A DNA stretch of 64,000 nt from JABFRJ01 sp033812735 (GTDB lineage: Bacteria; Pseudomonadota; Alphaproteobacteria; Rhizobiales; Hyphomicrobiaceae): assembly GCA_033812735.1 (NCBI GenBank), contig JAPXTA010000001.1, forward strand, positions 1-64,000. The letters run 5' to 3'. Position numbers and translations under genes: made by a program. Of the stretch, positions 26,868 to 36,421 are shown piece by piece (the first letter of the stretch is position 1; each line of letters opens with the position of its first letter). Below the pieces are notes generated by a model, which was not told the origin of the DNA, ran no database searches, and worked only from the letters and a program-made list of their open reading frames with translations.

Positions 26868-28592
26868 ATGCCCGCCACCACCAAGCCCCTCCGCGCCGTC
26901 GACTACCTGCGCTACAGTACCGACCTGCAGAGCCCGACGAGCATCGAGGATCAGGCGCGCATCTGCCAGGAGCGCATGCAGCGCGAGGGGTGGCGGTACG
27001 TGCGATCCTACCAGGACCGAGCGATGTCCAGTGCGTCCCGCTGGCGCCCTGATTTCCAGCAGCTCATCGATGATGCGCGGCGCGGGCAGTTCGACGTGCT
27101 CGTAGCCGAGGCGCTGGACCGCCTGAGCCGCGACCAGGAGGATCTTGCGCATCTCTACAAGCAGCTCGCCTTCTCCGACGTGCGGATCTTTACGTTGAGC
27201 GAGGGGTGGATCAGCGAAATCAACGTTGGCATGTCTGGTACCATGGGCGCGGTGATGCTCAAGCAGCTCGCCGAGAAAACGCGGCGCGGATTGCGCGGCC
27301 GGGTCGAAGCCGGGCGCTCGGGCGGCGGCAACTCGTATGGCTACGATGTCGTCCGCAAGTACAAGGCCGATGGTGAGAGCGATCGCGGCCTGCGCACGAT
27401 CAACGCGCAACAGGCAGCGGTGATCGTTGAGATCATGTCCGACTTCGCCGCCGGGAAGTCGCCGCGCGCGATCGCAAAGGCGCTCAATGCCTGTGGCGTG
27501 GCAGGTCCGTCTGGCGGCACGTGGTGCCCGGCGGCGATCAACGGCAACGCGGAGCGCGGCACAGGCATCCTCAACAATGAGATGTACATCGGCCGCCTCA
27601 TCTGGAACCGGCTGCGCTACATGCGAAACCCTTCTACAGGGAAGCGTCAGTCGCGGCTCAATCCGCCAGAGGACTGGATCATCAAGGACGTGCCTGAGCT
27701 GCGGATCGTCACGCAGGAACTGTGGGACGGTGTGAAGGCACGACAGGCGGCGACGGCCAAGAACACGCGACCCGACAAGGCGAAAGGCGATGGCAACGGC
27801 CGTCCGATGTTCTGGGAGCAGCAGCGGCCGCGGTACCTGTTGTCCGGCCTGATGAAGTGTGGCTGCTGTGGCGCAAACTTCACGAAGTATGGCGCGAGCC
27901 GCTTCGCTTGCGCCGGCTCGCGTGATCGCGGCACATGCTCGAACAAGCTGACAATCCGCGGCGACGTGCTCGAGGCGGCGATCCTGGCCGGTCTGCAGAC
28001 CCGCCTGATGGAGCCGGCGCGGTTCGAGAAGTTCGCGGCCGACTTCGTCGCCGAGACGAACCGGCAGCGCATGTCGGCATCAGCCGCTAAGGCCGGCAAA
28101 GAGGCGGCGCTGGCCAAGCTCGAGCGCCAGATCAAGCGGCTCGTCGACGCGATCGCCGACGGGGCCGATGCGATGCCCCTCAACGGCAAGCTCAAGGAGT
28201 CGGATGCCGAGCGCGCGCGCCTGGCCGCCGAACTGGAGGCGGCGCCTGACGAGAAGCCGCTCATCCACCCCGCTATGGCCATTGCCTATCGCGAGCGTGT
28301 CGCCGCCTTGGCCCAGGCACTCTACGACGAGGAGTTTGGTAGGGAAGCCTTCGAACGGCTTCGCGCGATGGTCGAGGTAGTCGTGTTGACGCCGATGGAC
28401 GGCCATCTGGCCATCGAGCTTCGTGGTGAGCTTGCGGGCATTCTGCGCGTTGCCGAGAATGATGAGCAACTTACTGATCTTGCTCAGAAAAACTCGCTGC
28501 AAATCAAGGTGGTTGCGGGGGCTGGATTAAGCTTTTGCAGTCCTGGCCTCGAATGCGGTTTCTGGCATGACCAGGTTTGGGGGATTGGTTGA
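26868..28592 (+). CDS. Large serine recombinase
   Basis: 574 residues, typical of large serine integrases. The resolvase domain starts with YLRYSTDLQSPTSIEDQ, where S17 is the likely nucleophile, and continues to the E helix (KQLAEKTRRGLRGRVEAG). The recombinase domain spans ~170-300. A zinc ribbon follows (CGCC at ~335, and CAGSRDRGTC). A helical coiled-coil region at ~395-450 matches the CC motif that controls direction in this class. The start at 26868 follows an AT-rich 86-bp gap. It is a separate recombinase class from the tyrosine pair upstream, so at least two elements have stacked here. Confidence 0.9.
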   Translation: MPATTKPLRAVDYLRYSTDLQSPTSIEDQARICQERMQREGWRYVRSYQDRAMSSASRWRPDFQQLIDDARRGQFDVLVAEALDRLSRDQEDLAHLYKQLAFSDVRIFTLSEGWISEINVGMSGTMGAVMLKQLAEKTRRGLRGRVEAGRSGGGNSYGYDVVRKYKADGESDRGLRTINAQQAAVIVEIMSDFAAGKSPRAIAKALNACGVAGPSGGTWCPAAINGNAERGTGILNNEMYIGRLIWNRLRYMRNPSTGKRQSRLNPPEDWIIKDVPELRIVTQELWDGVKARQAATAKNTRPDKAKGDGNGRPMFWEQQRPRYLLSGLMKCGCCGANFTKYGASRFACAGSRDRGTCSNKLTIRGDVLEAAILAGLQTRLMEPARFEKFAADFVAETNRQRMSASAAKAGKEAALAKLERQIKRLVDAIADGADAMPLNGKLKESDAERARLAAELEAAPDEKPLIHPAMAIAYRERVAALAQALYDEEFGREAFERLRAMVEVVVLTPMDGHLAIELRGELAGILRVAENDEQLTDLAQKNSLQIKVVAGAGLSFCSPGLECGFWHDQVWGIG

Positions 28593-28873
28593 GCCGAGGG
28601 GCGCTGGACCAAACCTAGTCGCAGTCATTTCAATCTCTTAGATCGGCTGCGTCACTGAATGTGGCACACCTCTGTGGCGCAATCTCCAAGCTTGCCGCAG
28701 GTCCTGCGTGGCACGTGTAGGCCGGAAACTCAATGTCCGACGGGATGGCTCGGCTTCCGGTGCCTGGAATATCCCGCGCCTGTTGAACAGTCAGGCTCAT
28801 TCGCTCGCAACGAGCATCGCTCTGAGGTATCACCGACCAAGGATCATGGTTCAATGGGGGCGCCGCCGCGGGG

Positions 28874-31249
28874 ATGGCGAACGAAGCCGATACGTGCCGG
28901 AAGCTGGTCACTCCCAAACTGCAGGCGGCAGGGTGGGATGCGGACCCTCATGTGCTCGGTGAACAGCGCTACATCACGGATGGGCGGATCATCCCCGTAG
29001 GCCTGCGCTACAAACGCAAAGCGCCGAAGAAGGTCGACTATTTGCTGGGGTACCGGCGGGATACGCCGCTTGCCGTGGTCGAGGCCAAAGCGAGCGACCG
29101 GCCGGCGGCCGAAGGGCTGCAGCAGGCCAAAGACTATGCGGCCATGCTGGGCCTCAAATTCGCATACGCGACCAACGGGCTCGAGATCATCGAGTTCGAC
29201 TTCACGACCGGGGTCGAGCGTAGCATCACCGACTACCCGCAGCCGGAAACGTTGTGGCGCCGCTACTGCGGGGCGGTTGGCATCGACACCCCGGAGACGC
29301 AAGAGCGCCTGCTTTCGCCTTACAATCTCACACTGGGCAAGCCGCCGCGCTACTACCAGACGATCGCAATCAATCGGACGGTCGAAGAGATCCTCAAGGG
29401 CCGGGATCGGTTGCTGCTGACGATGGCGACGGGCACCGGCAAGACCACGACGGCCTTCCAGATCTGCTGGAAGCTCTGGTCGTCGCGCTGGAATCGTAAA
29501 AGCGAGCATCGCCGGCCGAAGATTCTGTTTCTCGCTGATCGCAACTTCCTGGTGGACGGCCCGCGAACGAAGGACTTCGCGCCCCTCAAGGACGCCATTC
29601 ACAAGATCGGAGAGGGCGAGGTCTCACTCGGCCGCGAGATGTATTTCGGCATCTATCAGGCGCTTGCCGAGGACGAGCGCCGTGAGGGGCTGTTTCGGCA
29701 ATTCCCGCCGGACTTCTTCGATCTCGTCATCATCGACGAGTGTCATCGCGGCAGCGCGCGCTTGGACAGCGCATGGCGCGCGATCCTCGATTATTTCGCG
29801 CCGGCCGTGAAGCTGGGCCTCACGGCCACGCCACGTTCGGATGAGAGCGCCGACACCTACGGCTACTTCGGCGAGCCGATTTACACCTATAGCCTGCGGC
29901 AGGGGATCGAGGACGGGTTCCTCGCACCTTATCGCGTCCATCGTGTGGTGTCGGAGTGGGATGCGGCGGGATGGCGTCCGACCAAGGATTTGCTCGACCG
30001 CTACGGGCGTCCGGTCCCCGACGAGGAATATCAGACGAAAGACTTCGAAAAGACCGTCGCGCTTCGTGCCCGCACGCAGGCGATTGCCAAGCACCTCCAC
30101 GAGTTCATGGCCAAGACCGATCCGCTGGCCAAGACGATCGTGTTCTGCGTCGACCAAGAGCACGCGCTCGATATGGCCCGTGAGCTCGGCAATCTCAATG
30201 CCGAGGCGCGCCGTAGCCGGCCGAACTTCGTGTGCCGGGTGACGGCGGATGAGGGCGAGCGCGGGCAAGCGCATCGCGAGAAGTTCGAGGACGTGGAGCT
30301 GCGTGACGATTCACCCGTCATCCTGACGACATCGCAGCTGCTGACGACGGGCCTCGATGCGCCAACGGTCAAGAACGTCGTGCTGGCCCGCGTCGTCGGG
30401 TCGATGAGCGAGTTCAAGCAGATCATCGGACGAGGCACCCGTGTGCGGGCGGAGTATGACAAGCTCTGGTTCAACATCATCGATTACACCGGCACGGCGA
30501 CCGCCAAGTTCGCGGACCCCGAGTTCGACGGCGATCCGGTGCGCGAAGATGTGACGGATATCGGCGATCCCGTCGCCCAGCCGGAGCCGCCGGAACCGCA
30601 GGATAGCTGCGACATCCCCGAGGATGATGGTGAAGGCGGCGGCGTCATCGAGCCCGATGCACCGGATGTGCCGCGCAAGCTCTATGTGGATGGCGGGGAG
30701 GTTCGCATCATCCATCACCAAGTCCAGGAGATCGATCCAGCCGGACACGTTCTACGAACGACGCGCTATGAGGACTATGCCGGCGATCGCGTGCGGGTGT
30801 TGTGCCCGACCGTGTTCGACCTGATGTCGAAATGGGCCGATCCGGCGCAGCGCTCTGAGATCATCCAGCGCCTCAAGGATGAGGGCGTCGAAATCGACGC
30901 TGTGATGGAAGCGACGCGGCAGCCCGAGGCTGATCCATTCGACCTGTTGTGCCATCTCGCCTTCAACGCGCCGCTGCGGACGCGGCGGGAGCGTGCCCGA
31001 ATGCTGCGCTCCCGGCGCAAGGACTTCTTCGAGCAGCACGGACCGAAGGCGCGTCAAATTTTGTCGGACCTTTTGGACAAGTACGCCGATCACGGTGACG
31101 CACAGTTCGAGATCCCGGAGATCTTCGACGTCTCGCCGCTCGCCGAGCACGGCACTTTCGATGAAATCGCCCACGCATTCGGCGGGCCGGAGAAGCTGGG
31201 TAGGGCCGTGCGCGATCTGCAGAGCCTGCTCTATCAGGAGACCGCCTGA
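28874..31249 (+). CDS. hsdR: Type I restriction enzyme R subunit
   Basis: 791 residues, EcoEI-like HsdR: the translocase and nuclease of a type I R-M complex. The N-terminal nuclease core is visible (VDYLLGY with D55, then VVEAKAS with E70 and K72). Walker A is MATGTGKTT (184-192), Walker B is DECH (~289-292), and LTATP is at ~316-320. The second RecA-like domain includes DAPTVKNVVLARVVGS and the motif VI-like IIGRGTRVR. The C-terminal ~200 residues fit the EcoEI R C-terminal domain that binds M. All catalytic residues look intact. The hsdM start is 3 bp after the stop. Confidence 0.95.
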   Translation: MANEADTCRKLVTPKLQAAGWDADPHVLGEQRYITDGRIIPVGLRYKRKAPKKVDYLLGYRRDTPLAVVEAKASDRPAAEGLQQAKDYAAMLGLKFAYATNGLEIIEFDFTTGVERSITDYPQPETLWRRYCGAVGIDTPETQERLLSPYNLTLGKPPRYYQTIAINRTVEEILKGRDRLLLTMATGTGKTTTAFQICWKLWSSRWNRKSEHRRPKILFLADRNFLVDGPRTKDFAPLKDAIHKIGEGEVSLGREMYFGIYQALAEDERREGLFRQFPPDFFDLVIIDECHRGSARLDSAWRAILDYFAPAVKLGLTATPRSDESADTYGYFGEPIYTYSLRQGIEDGFLAPYRVHRVVSEWDAAGWRPTKDLLDRYGRPVPDEEYQTKDFEKTVALRARTQAIAKHLHEFMAKTDPLAKTIVFCVDQEHALDMARELGNLNAEARRSRPNFVCRVTADEGERGQAHREKFEDVELRDDSPVILTTSQLLTTGLDAPTVKNVVLARVVGSMSEFKQIIGRGTRVRAEYDKLWFNIIDYTGTATAKFADPEFDGDPVREDVTDIGDPVAQPEPPEPQDSCDIPEDDGEGGGVIEPDAPDVPRKLYVDGGEVRIIHHQVQEIDPAGHVLRTTRYEDYAGDRVRVLCPTVFDLMSKWADPAQRSEIIQRLKDEGVEIDAVMEATRQPEADPFDLLCHLAFNAPLRTRRERARMLRSRRKDFFEQHGPKARQILSDLLDKYADHGDAQFEIPEIFDVSPLAEHGTFDEIAHAFGGPEKLGRAVRDLQSLLYQETA

Positions 31250-31252
31250 CGC

Positions 31253-32806
31253 ATGGCACGCAAGCCCAAAGCAAACGGAGCCGCACCGACGACGTCGCAG
31301 TCGCTCGGCAGCCTGCTCAAATCTGCGCGCGATATCATGCGCAAGGACAAGGGGCTGAACGGCGACCTCGACCGGCTGCCAATGCTGACTTGGATCATGT
31401 TCCTGAAGTTCCTCGACGACCTCGAGGCGCAGCGCGAAGGCGTAGCGAAGGCGAAAGGCGAGCGCTTTCGGGCGGCGATCGAGGCGCCGTATCGCTGGCG
31501 GGACTGGGCGGCGAAGCGCGACGGCATCACGGGCGACGAGCTTCTGGCCTTCATCAATCAGGATAGCGCGGTGGCGCGGCCGGACGGCACCAAGGGGGCT
31601 GGCTTGTTCGCATATCTGCGCGCACTGACCGCCACGAATGGCGACAAGCGGCGCGACGTGATCGCCACGGTCTTCAAGGGCGTGCAGAACCGCATGATCA
31701 ACGGCTATCTGCTGCGCGACCTGCTGAATAAGGTGGACGGTATCCACTTCACGGCCAGCGACGAGCTACACACGCTGGGCTCGCTCTATGAATCCATGCT
31801 CCGCGAGATGCGCGATGCGGCTGGCGATTCCGGTGAGTTCTACACACCTCGCGCTGTCGTTCGTTTCATGGTGAAGGTGACGGACCCACGCCTTGGGGAG
31901 ACGGCCCTCGATCCGGCGACGGGTACGGGTGGCTTTCTGGTGGAAGCCTTCGAGCATCTACGTGGGCAGGTGAAGACCGTTGCCGATCGACGCAAGTTGC
32001 AGTCGGGTTCATTGCTCGGTTGTGAGCCGAAGCCTCTGCCGTTCTTGCTTGGACAGATGAACCTCCTGCTGCACGGTCTCGATGCGCCGGAGATCGATCC
32101 GGGCAATGCTCTGCGCTTCAAACTGTCGGAGATCGGCGAGCGCGAGAGGGTTGACGTCATTCTGACCAACCCGCCATTCGGCGGCGAGGAAGAGAAAGGC
32201 ATCCAGGGCAACTTTCCGCCCGATCGCCAGGCCTCGGAGACGGCGCTGCTGTTCCTGCAGCTCATCATGCGCAAGCTGAAGCGAACACCGAGCCTCAAGG
32301 GGCAGCATGCCCGCGCGGCCGTCGTCGTGCCGAACGGCACGCTGTTCGGCGATGGCGTGTGCGCCCGCATCAAGGAGGACCTGCTCAAGGAGTTTAATCT
32401 CCACACCATCGTGCGTCTGCCGAACGGCGTCTTCGCGCCTTACACATCGATCCCGACCAACATCCTGTTCTTCGACAGGTCAGGACCGACGGAAAGCGTC
32501 TGGTACTACGAGCAGCCGCTGCCCGAAGGACGACGTGGGTACACGAAAACTCAGCCGATGCAGATCGACGAATTGCAGCCATGCCTGGACTGGTGGGGCG
32601 CGCGTGACGAGAACGAGCGCGCATGGAAGGTTTCGGTCGGTGACCTTCTGGCAGCTGGATGCAATCTCGACCGCAAGAACCCGCGCGCGAAGGTCGACAT
32701 TGAACACCTGCCGCCAGAACAGCTGGTTGACAGCATCATCGCCAAGGAATCCCGCATCGGCGAGCTGATGGCTGAGATCAAGGTCGCGCTGCAGGAGCGC
32801 GCGTGA
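31253..32806 (+). CDS. hsdM: Type I DNA methyltransferase M subunit
   Basis: 517 residues, N6-adenine methyltransferase. The N-terminal helical HsdM domain spans ~12-160. The SAM-binding motif I is DPATGTGGF (~220-228) and the catalytic motif IV is NPPF (306-309). GEFYTPRAVVRFMV (~194-207) is the conserved stretch leading into the core. It pairs with HsdS for methylation and with HsdR for restriction. It overlaps the hsdS start, so M and S are translationally coupled. No inactivating change is seen. Confidence 0.95.
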   Translation: MARKPKANGAAPTTSQSLGSLLKSARDIMRKDKGLNGDLDRLPMLTWIMFLKFLDDLEAQREGVAKAKGERFRAAIEAPYRWRDWAAKRDGITGDELLAFINQDSAVARPDGTKGAGLFAYLRALTATNGDKRRDVIATVFKGVQNRMINGYLLRDLLNKVDGIHFTASDELHTLGSLYESMLREMRDAAGDSGEFYTPRAVVRFMVKVTDPRLGETALDPATGTGGFLVEAFEHLRGQVKTVADRRKLQSGSLLGCEPKPLPFLLGQMNLLLHGLDAPEIDPGNALRFKLSEIGERERVDVILTNPPFGGEEEKGIQGNFPPDRQASETALLFLQLIMRKLKRTPSLKGQHARAAVVVPNGTLFGDGVCARIKEDLLKEFNLHTIVRLPNGVFAPYTSIPTNILFFDRSGPTESVWYYEQPLPEGRRGYTKTQPMQIDELQPCLDWWGARDENERAWKVSVGDLLAAGCNLDRKNPRAKVDIEHLPPEQLVDSIIAKESRIGELMAEIKVALQERA

Positions 32807-33984
32807 TGGGGGCGGGGTGGGCGATGGTGCCGCTCGGCGAGGTCATGCGCACGGCGGTCGATCCGCACAAAGTCGATGCTTCCCGCAGTTATCCGAACCT
32901 TGGCATCTACGGCTTCGGACGCGGCGTCTTCTCCAAGCCCGCGATCGAAGGCACGAACACGAGCGCCTCGACTCTCTATCGCGTCCGGGCCGGCCAATTC
33001 ATCTACAGCCGGTTGTTCGCGTTCGAGGGTGCCTACAGCATCGTGCCGCCCGAGTGCGATGGCTACTTCGTCTCCAACGAGTTCCCGACGTTCGACTGTG
33101 ATCCACGGCGACTGGACTCCCGCTTCCTGTCGTGGCTGTTCAAGCGCCCGTCGCTATGGCGCGCTATTGCCGAGCGCAGCACCGGCATGGGCGACCGCCG
33201 CCAGCGCATCCACCCCGAGCAGGTTCTGGCGGAGGAGGTCCCACTCCCCGCCCTCGACGAGCAGCGCCGCATCGTCGCCCGCATTGATTCCCTCGCCGCT
33301 AAGATCGCCGAGGCGCGCGGGCTGCGGGAGGACGCTGCAAGCCAAACGACCAAGCTGCTTGTCGCTATGGCTCACCGAGGCGACATGACCCGAAGTGCCA
33401 AGCTGCGTGACGGTTGGCGACCGGTTCGGCTTGGCGACGTCGTGGAGGAGTTCAGTGATCCTCACGTGGTCACGACCGATCGGAGCTATCCCAACTTCGG
33501 CATCTTCAGTTTCGCACGCGGCCTCTTCCCCAAGGCACCCATCAGCGGTCTGGAGACCTCGGCCACTCGGCTATACCGCGCTCGGACCGGTCTCTTCATC
33601 TACAGCCGCTTGTTTGCTTTCGAGGGTTCTTACGGCATCGTCGGCGATGAGTTCGATGGCTGCTTCGTCTCGAATGAGTACCCGATGTTCGCCTGCAAGC
33701 CGTCGGATGTGTTACCCGACTTTCTTGCGGCCTACTTCCAGTCGCCAGAGGTGTGGCGCGCCATCGCCGAAGGCAGCTCCGGTCTTGGTGATCGCCGCCA
33801 ACGCGTGCAGCCCGCCCAGGTTCTGCGCCACGAGTTCATGCTCCCCCCGATGGAATGGCAGCGCAAAATCGCGCAGGTTCGAAAATCGGTAGCAGCGCAC
33901 GCAGCTGCGCATTCCGAGGTCGTGCCCGAACTCGATGCGCTCTTGCCCGCCATCCTCGACCGAGCGTTCAAGGGGGGGCTTTGA
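32803..33984 (+). CDS. hsdS: Type I specificity subunit with two similar target recognition domains
   Basis: 393 residues. The start is GTG 32803, or the ATG that follows it, overlapping hsdM. Two target recognition domains align to each other without gaps over most of their length: residues ~20-165 and ~220-365. Shared stretches include FIYSRLFAFEG, VSNE[FY]P, WRAIAE and GMGDRRQR/GLGDRRQR. Each is followed by a conserved helix (IVARIDSLAAKIAEARGL and IAQVRKSVAAHAAAHSEV). Most HsdS proteins carry two unrelated TRDs. Here the similarity suggests that both half-sites of the recognition sequence are the same or close. Confidence 0.92.
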   Translation: MMGAGWAMVPLGEVMRTAVDPHKVDASRSYPNLGIYGFGRGVFSKPAIEGTNTSASTLYRVRAGQFIYSRLFAFEGAYSIVPPECDGYFVSNEFPTFDCDPRRLDSRFLSWLFKRPSLWRAIAERSTGMGDRRQRIHPEQVLAEEVPLPALDEQRRIVARIDSLAAKIAEARGLREDAASQTTKLLVAMAHRGDMTRSAKLRDGWRPVRLGDVVEEFSDPHVVTTDRSYPNFGIFSFARGLFPKAPISGLETSATRLYRARTGLFIYSRLFAFEGSYGIVGDEFDGCFVSNEYPMFACKPSDVLPDFLAAYFQSPEVWRAIAEGSSGLGDRRQRVQPAQVLRHEFMLPPMEWQRKIAQVRKSVAAHAAAHSEVVPELDALLPAILDRAFKGGL

Positions 33985-34066
33985 GCACTGTGCCGAATCA
34001 ATGCTGCGAGTTAGATGTGGTCGCACTGAATGAGTTTTGATTGCAGGGTAGGGAAGCTCGCCCTTG

Positions 34067-34393
34067 ATGGAACTGTCTTTCGTTACCGAAGAGCTGAGGG
34101 CGATATGCGAAAGTCGTCGCAAGGCAGTCAAGCGTCTCGGACACGACGGGTCCAGCGCTTTGGAGATGGTTTTGGCGGATATCGAAGCCTGTCAATCTCT
34201 CGAGGAGATTGAGTCCATCTATGGCGACCTGCCGACGGTCACAGGAACGGAAAGCTGGATGCTGTCGTTGGATGGCGCGATATCAGTTCGCTTCACATCC
34301 GGCCACGTAAAGACGCCCAGGCGAAAGACCGGTGACGTCGACCGAAGCAAAGTTACGCGCCTGAGGATCGAAGAGATTGAGGTTCTGTCATGA
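34067..34393 (+). CDS. RelE/ParE-type toxin
   Basis: 108 residues from ATG 34067. The helix FVTEELRAICESRRKAVKRL, then ALEMVLADIEAC, and a C-terminal strand SKVTRLRIEEIEVL are typical of RelE/ParE (HigB-like) ribosome-dependent RNases that pair with HTH antitoxins. ATGA overlaps the next gene at 34390-34393. It would be the toxin of a type II system located immediately downstream of type I R-M. Confidence 0.75.
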   Translation: MELSFVTEELRAICESRRKAVKRLGHDGSSALEMVLADIEACQSLEEIESIYGDLPTVTGTESWMLSLDGAISVRFTSGHVKTPRRKTGDVDRSKVTRLRIEEIEVLS

Positions 34394-35499
34394 CATCTGA
34401 ATTTGCTCCGACGTGGTTCTCGCCGCCCGGTTCAACTCTTTCGATGATGATGGCACGCCAGGGCATCAGTGCCCGCGAACTGGCAACGACGCTGAAGGAA
34501 GATACGTCATTCGTTTTGCGCCTGCTCGCAGGTACAGAGCGGATCGAGAACCAAGTTGCTAAGCTCTTGGCGAAGAACGTCGGAGCTACACCGGAATTCT
34601 GGACTTCGCGTCAGGCCAAATACGACGCCGCATTGGATAGGACAGCGAGCAAGATCGCATCGGACGCGGCGACGACTTGGCTCCGTTCGCTTCCACTCAA
34701 AGACATGCGTGCAGGCGGATGGATTCAACCCGCGACGCGCGAGCATTCGCTTTCAGCCGCGCTTGCGTACTTCGGCGTCACTAGCCCTGAAGAGTGGCGC
34801 GAAAGGTACGCTGAGCACGCGACCATGTACTCTTACCGCACGTCTCAGTCGTTTGAATCGAAACTCGGTGCGCTAGCTGCTTGGTTGCGCCAGGGAGAAC
34901 TTCAAGCCGCTGGGATAAAGTGCGCAAAATGGAACCCAGAGACGTTTCGTTCAGCGCTAGTGGAGATTAGAAGGCTGACCCGACTAAAGAGCCCGTTGAT
35001 GTTCATGGCCAGGTTGCGGGATCACTGTGCGTCTTCCGGGGTGGCGGTCGTGTTCATCAAGGCGCCCGCAGGCTGCCGCGCCAGCGGTGCAACTCGCTTC
35101 ATCAGTCGTGACAAGGCGATGCTCATTCTGAGCTTCAGGCACCTCTCTGATGATCATTTCTGGTTTTCATTCTTCCACGAGGCGGGGCATCTGCTTCTGC
35201 ATGGTTACGACTCGACGTTTGTCGACGGCGATGCTGCGGAAACCACAGAGAAAGAGAAGGAAGCAAATCACTTCGCTGCCGGGACGTTGATCCCGCTTCC
35301 GGAGCGAGGGCACCTTGAACGGTTGCGCGCGGACGTGAATAGCGTTGTCCGCTTCGCCGTATCGATCGGAATTTCACCTGGTATTGTGGTGGGGCAAATG
35401 CAGCATGGGGGGCTGTTGGGACCAAACCAACTGAATGGATTGAAGCGTCGCTACACATGGGACGAAGTGCAGAAGGCTGTCGATCAGCTCAGCCTTTGA
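34390..35499 (+). CDS. HigA-like HTH antitoxin fused to ImmA/IrrE metallopeptidase
   Basis: 369 residues. Residues ~14-75 are an XRE HTH of HigA type (MMARQGISARELATTLKEDT). The C-terminal half is an ImmA/IrrE zinc peptidase with HEAGHLLLH at ~263-271 and a later Glu (KEANHF at ~290-295) as likely third ligand. Ordinary HigA antitoxins are ~100 residues; the peptidase extension suggests self-cleavage or stress-dependent release of the toxin. It overlaps the toxin gene by 4 bp and runs tail to tail, 11 bp overlapping, with the pyrophosphorylase-like gene on the other strand. Confidence 0.85.
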   Translation: MTSEFAPTWFSPPGSTLSMMMARQGISARELATTLKEDTSFVLRLLAGTERIENQVAKLLAKNVGATPEFWTSRQAKYDAALDRTASKIASDAATTWLRSLPLKDMRAGGWIQPATREHSLSAALAYFGVTSPEEWRERYAEHATMYSYRTSQSFESKLGALAAWLRQGELQAAGIKCAKWNPETFRSALVEIRRLTRLKSPLMFMARLRDHCASSGVAVVFIKAPAGCRASGATRFISRDKAMLILSFRHLSDDHFWFSFFHEAGHLLLHGYDSTFVDGDAAETTEKEKEANHFAAGTLIPLPERGHLERLRADVNSVVRFAVSIGISPGIVVGQMQHGGLLGPNQLNGLKRRYTWDEVQKAVDQLSL

Positions 35500-36409
35500 A
35501 ATGCACAAAGACATCGGGGCTTTTCTGCCAGTTGCAGAGAGAGTCCTCCATAGCCTGCATACCGATGTTGAGATCGGCGTTGAGCTCAATCGTCCAGACA
35601 TCGAGGTCTCTCACCGATAGCAGGGCCTTGCGATCATTGCCGAACAGGAGACGCGCTCCAGCGACGGGGCCCGTAGCACCCTTGAGGTAAGCTGACCCTG
35701 GCGTAATGGGCGCAAGGTCCAATCGACCCACGAGGGCCAGAAAGTCGAACTTTCCAAGCCGCCCGAACTGCCGGACATTCATGTCCCGATAGAAGGCATC
35801 AAATATCGAGTTGGGATCGTTCCCGCCTGCCTGCACCAGCCGCGCGACAGTCTGCCGATGTGCGCCCCCTGGTCCGATCCACTCCAAATAGCTTTGGAAA
35901 ACCTTATCGGTTCCCTCATCGGAATCAGTTCTAAGCGAAGCGTATTTGCGATGGTTTCCAAAGGCGCCCCCAATGCGGTCCTGGTGATTTGTCAGCCAAA
36001 CAACGAATGCTTGCGGATCGTTGCTGTAAACGGGCCACGTCCAAGTTCTACACCCAAGCCCTGAGTAAACGTCACGCAGGCGACGCCAACCGTGACGGCC
36101 GTGTTTCCCGAAGTGGACGGACAGAAACGTGATCCAAAACGCTTCATCCAAATCGCCATTTCGATGATGCAGGATGGCCGCTCGCTCTGGGTCGAATAGA
36201 TCGTTGTTGGGATCAACGCGATCGGCACTCAGAGGACGGCGCCTGAGCAACGCTGTGTACTCAAGCCTTCGCAAACTTGCGACCATCTGCCAAGCAAGCG
36301 TGTCGCGGCGAGCGCGCGTAGCTATGCCCGGCAGGGCGCGATGCCGTCGCGCATGTAGCTGAAGCGCGGCTGAGAGGCGGTCCGCCACGTGCTGTCGATT
36401 AGGCCACAC
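35489..36409 (-). CDS. Putative alpha-glutamyl/putrescinyl thymine pyrophosphorylase-like protein (clade 3)
   Basis: 306 residues. The sequence matches my memory of the aGPT-Pplase families, helix-hairpin-helix glycosylase relatives predicted to attach groups to DNA bases. Seen here are HFGKHGRHGWRRLRDVYSGL (~97-116), FGNHRKYAS (~150-158), GRLGKFDFLALVGRLDLAPI (~216-235), YLKGATGPVAGARLLFG (~241-257) and the C-terminal DSLCNWQKSPDVF. It starts 12 bp after the thymidylate-synthase-like gene on the same strand, so they are an operon. The substrate is unproven. Phage members act on pyrophosphorylated hydroxymethyl-thymine, but no kinase is encoded nearby. Confidence 0.7.
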   Translation of the reverse strand: MWPNRQHVADRLSAALQLHARRHRALPGIATRARRDTLAWQMVASLRRLEYTALLRRRPLSADRVDPNNDLFDPERAAILHHRNGDLDEAFWITFLSVHFGKHGRHGWRRLRDVYSGLGCRTWTWPVYSNDPQAFVVWLTNHQDRIGGAFGNHRKYASLRTDSDEGTDKVFQSYLEWIGPGGAHRQTVARLVQAGGNDPNSIFDAFYRDMNVRQFGRLGKFDFLALVGRLDLAPITPGSAYLKGATGPVAGARLLFGNDRKALLSVRDLDVWTIELNADLNIGMQAMEDSLCNWQKSPDVFVHFKG

Positions 36410-36421
36410 AGATTGTTATCC

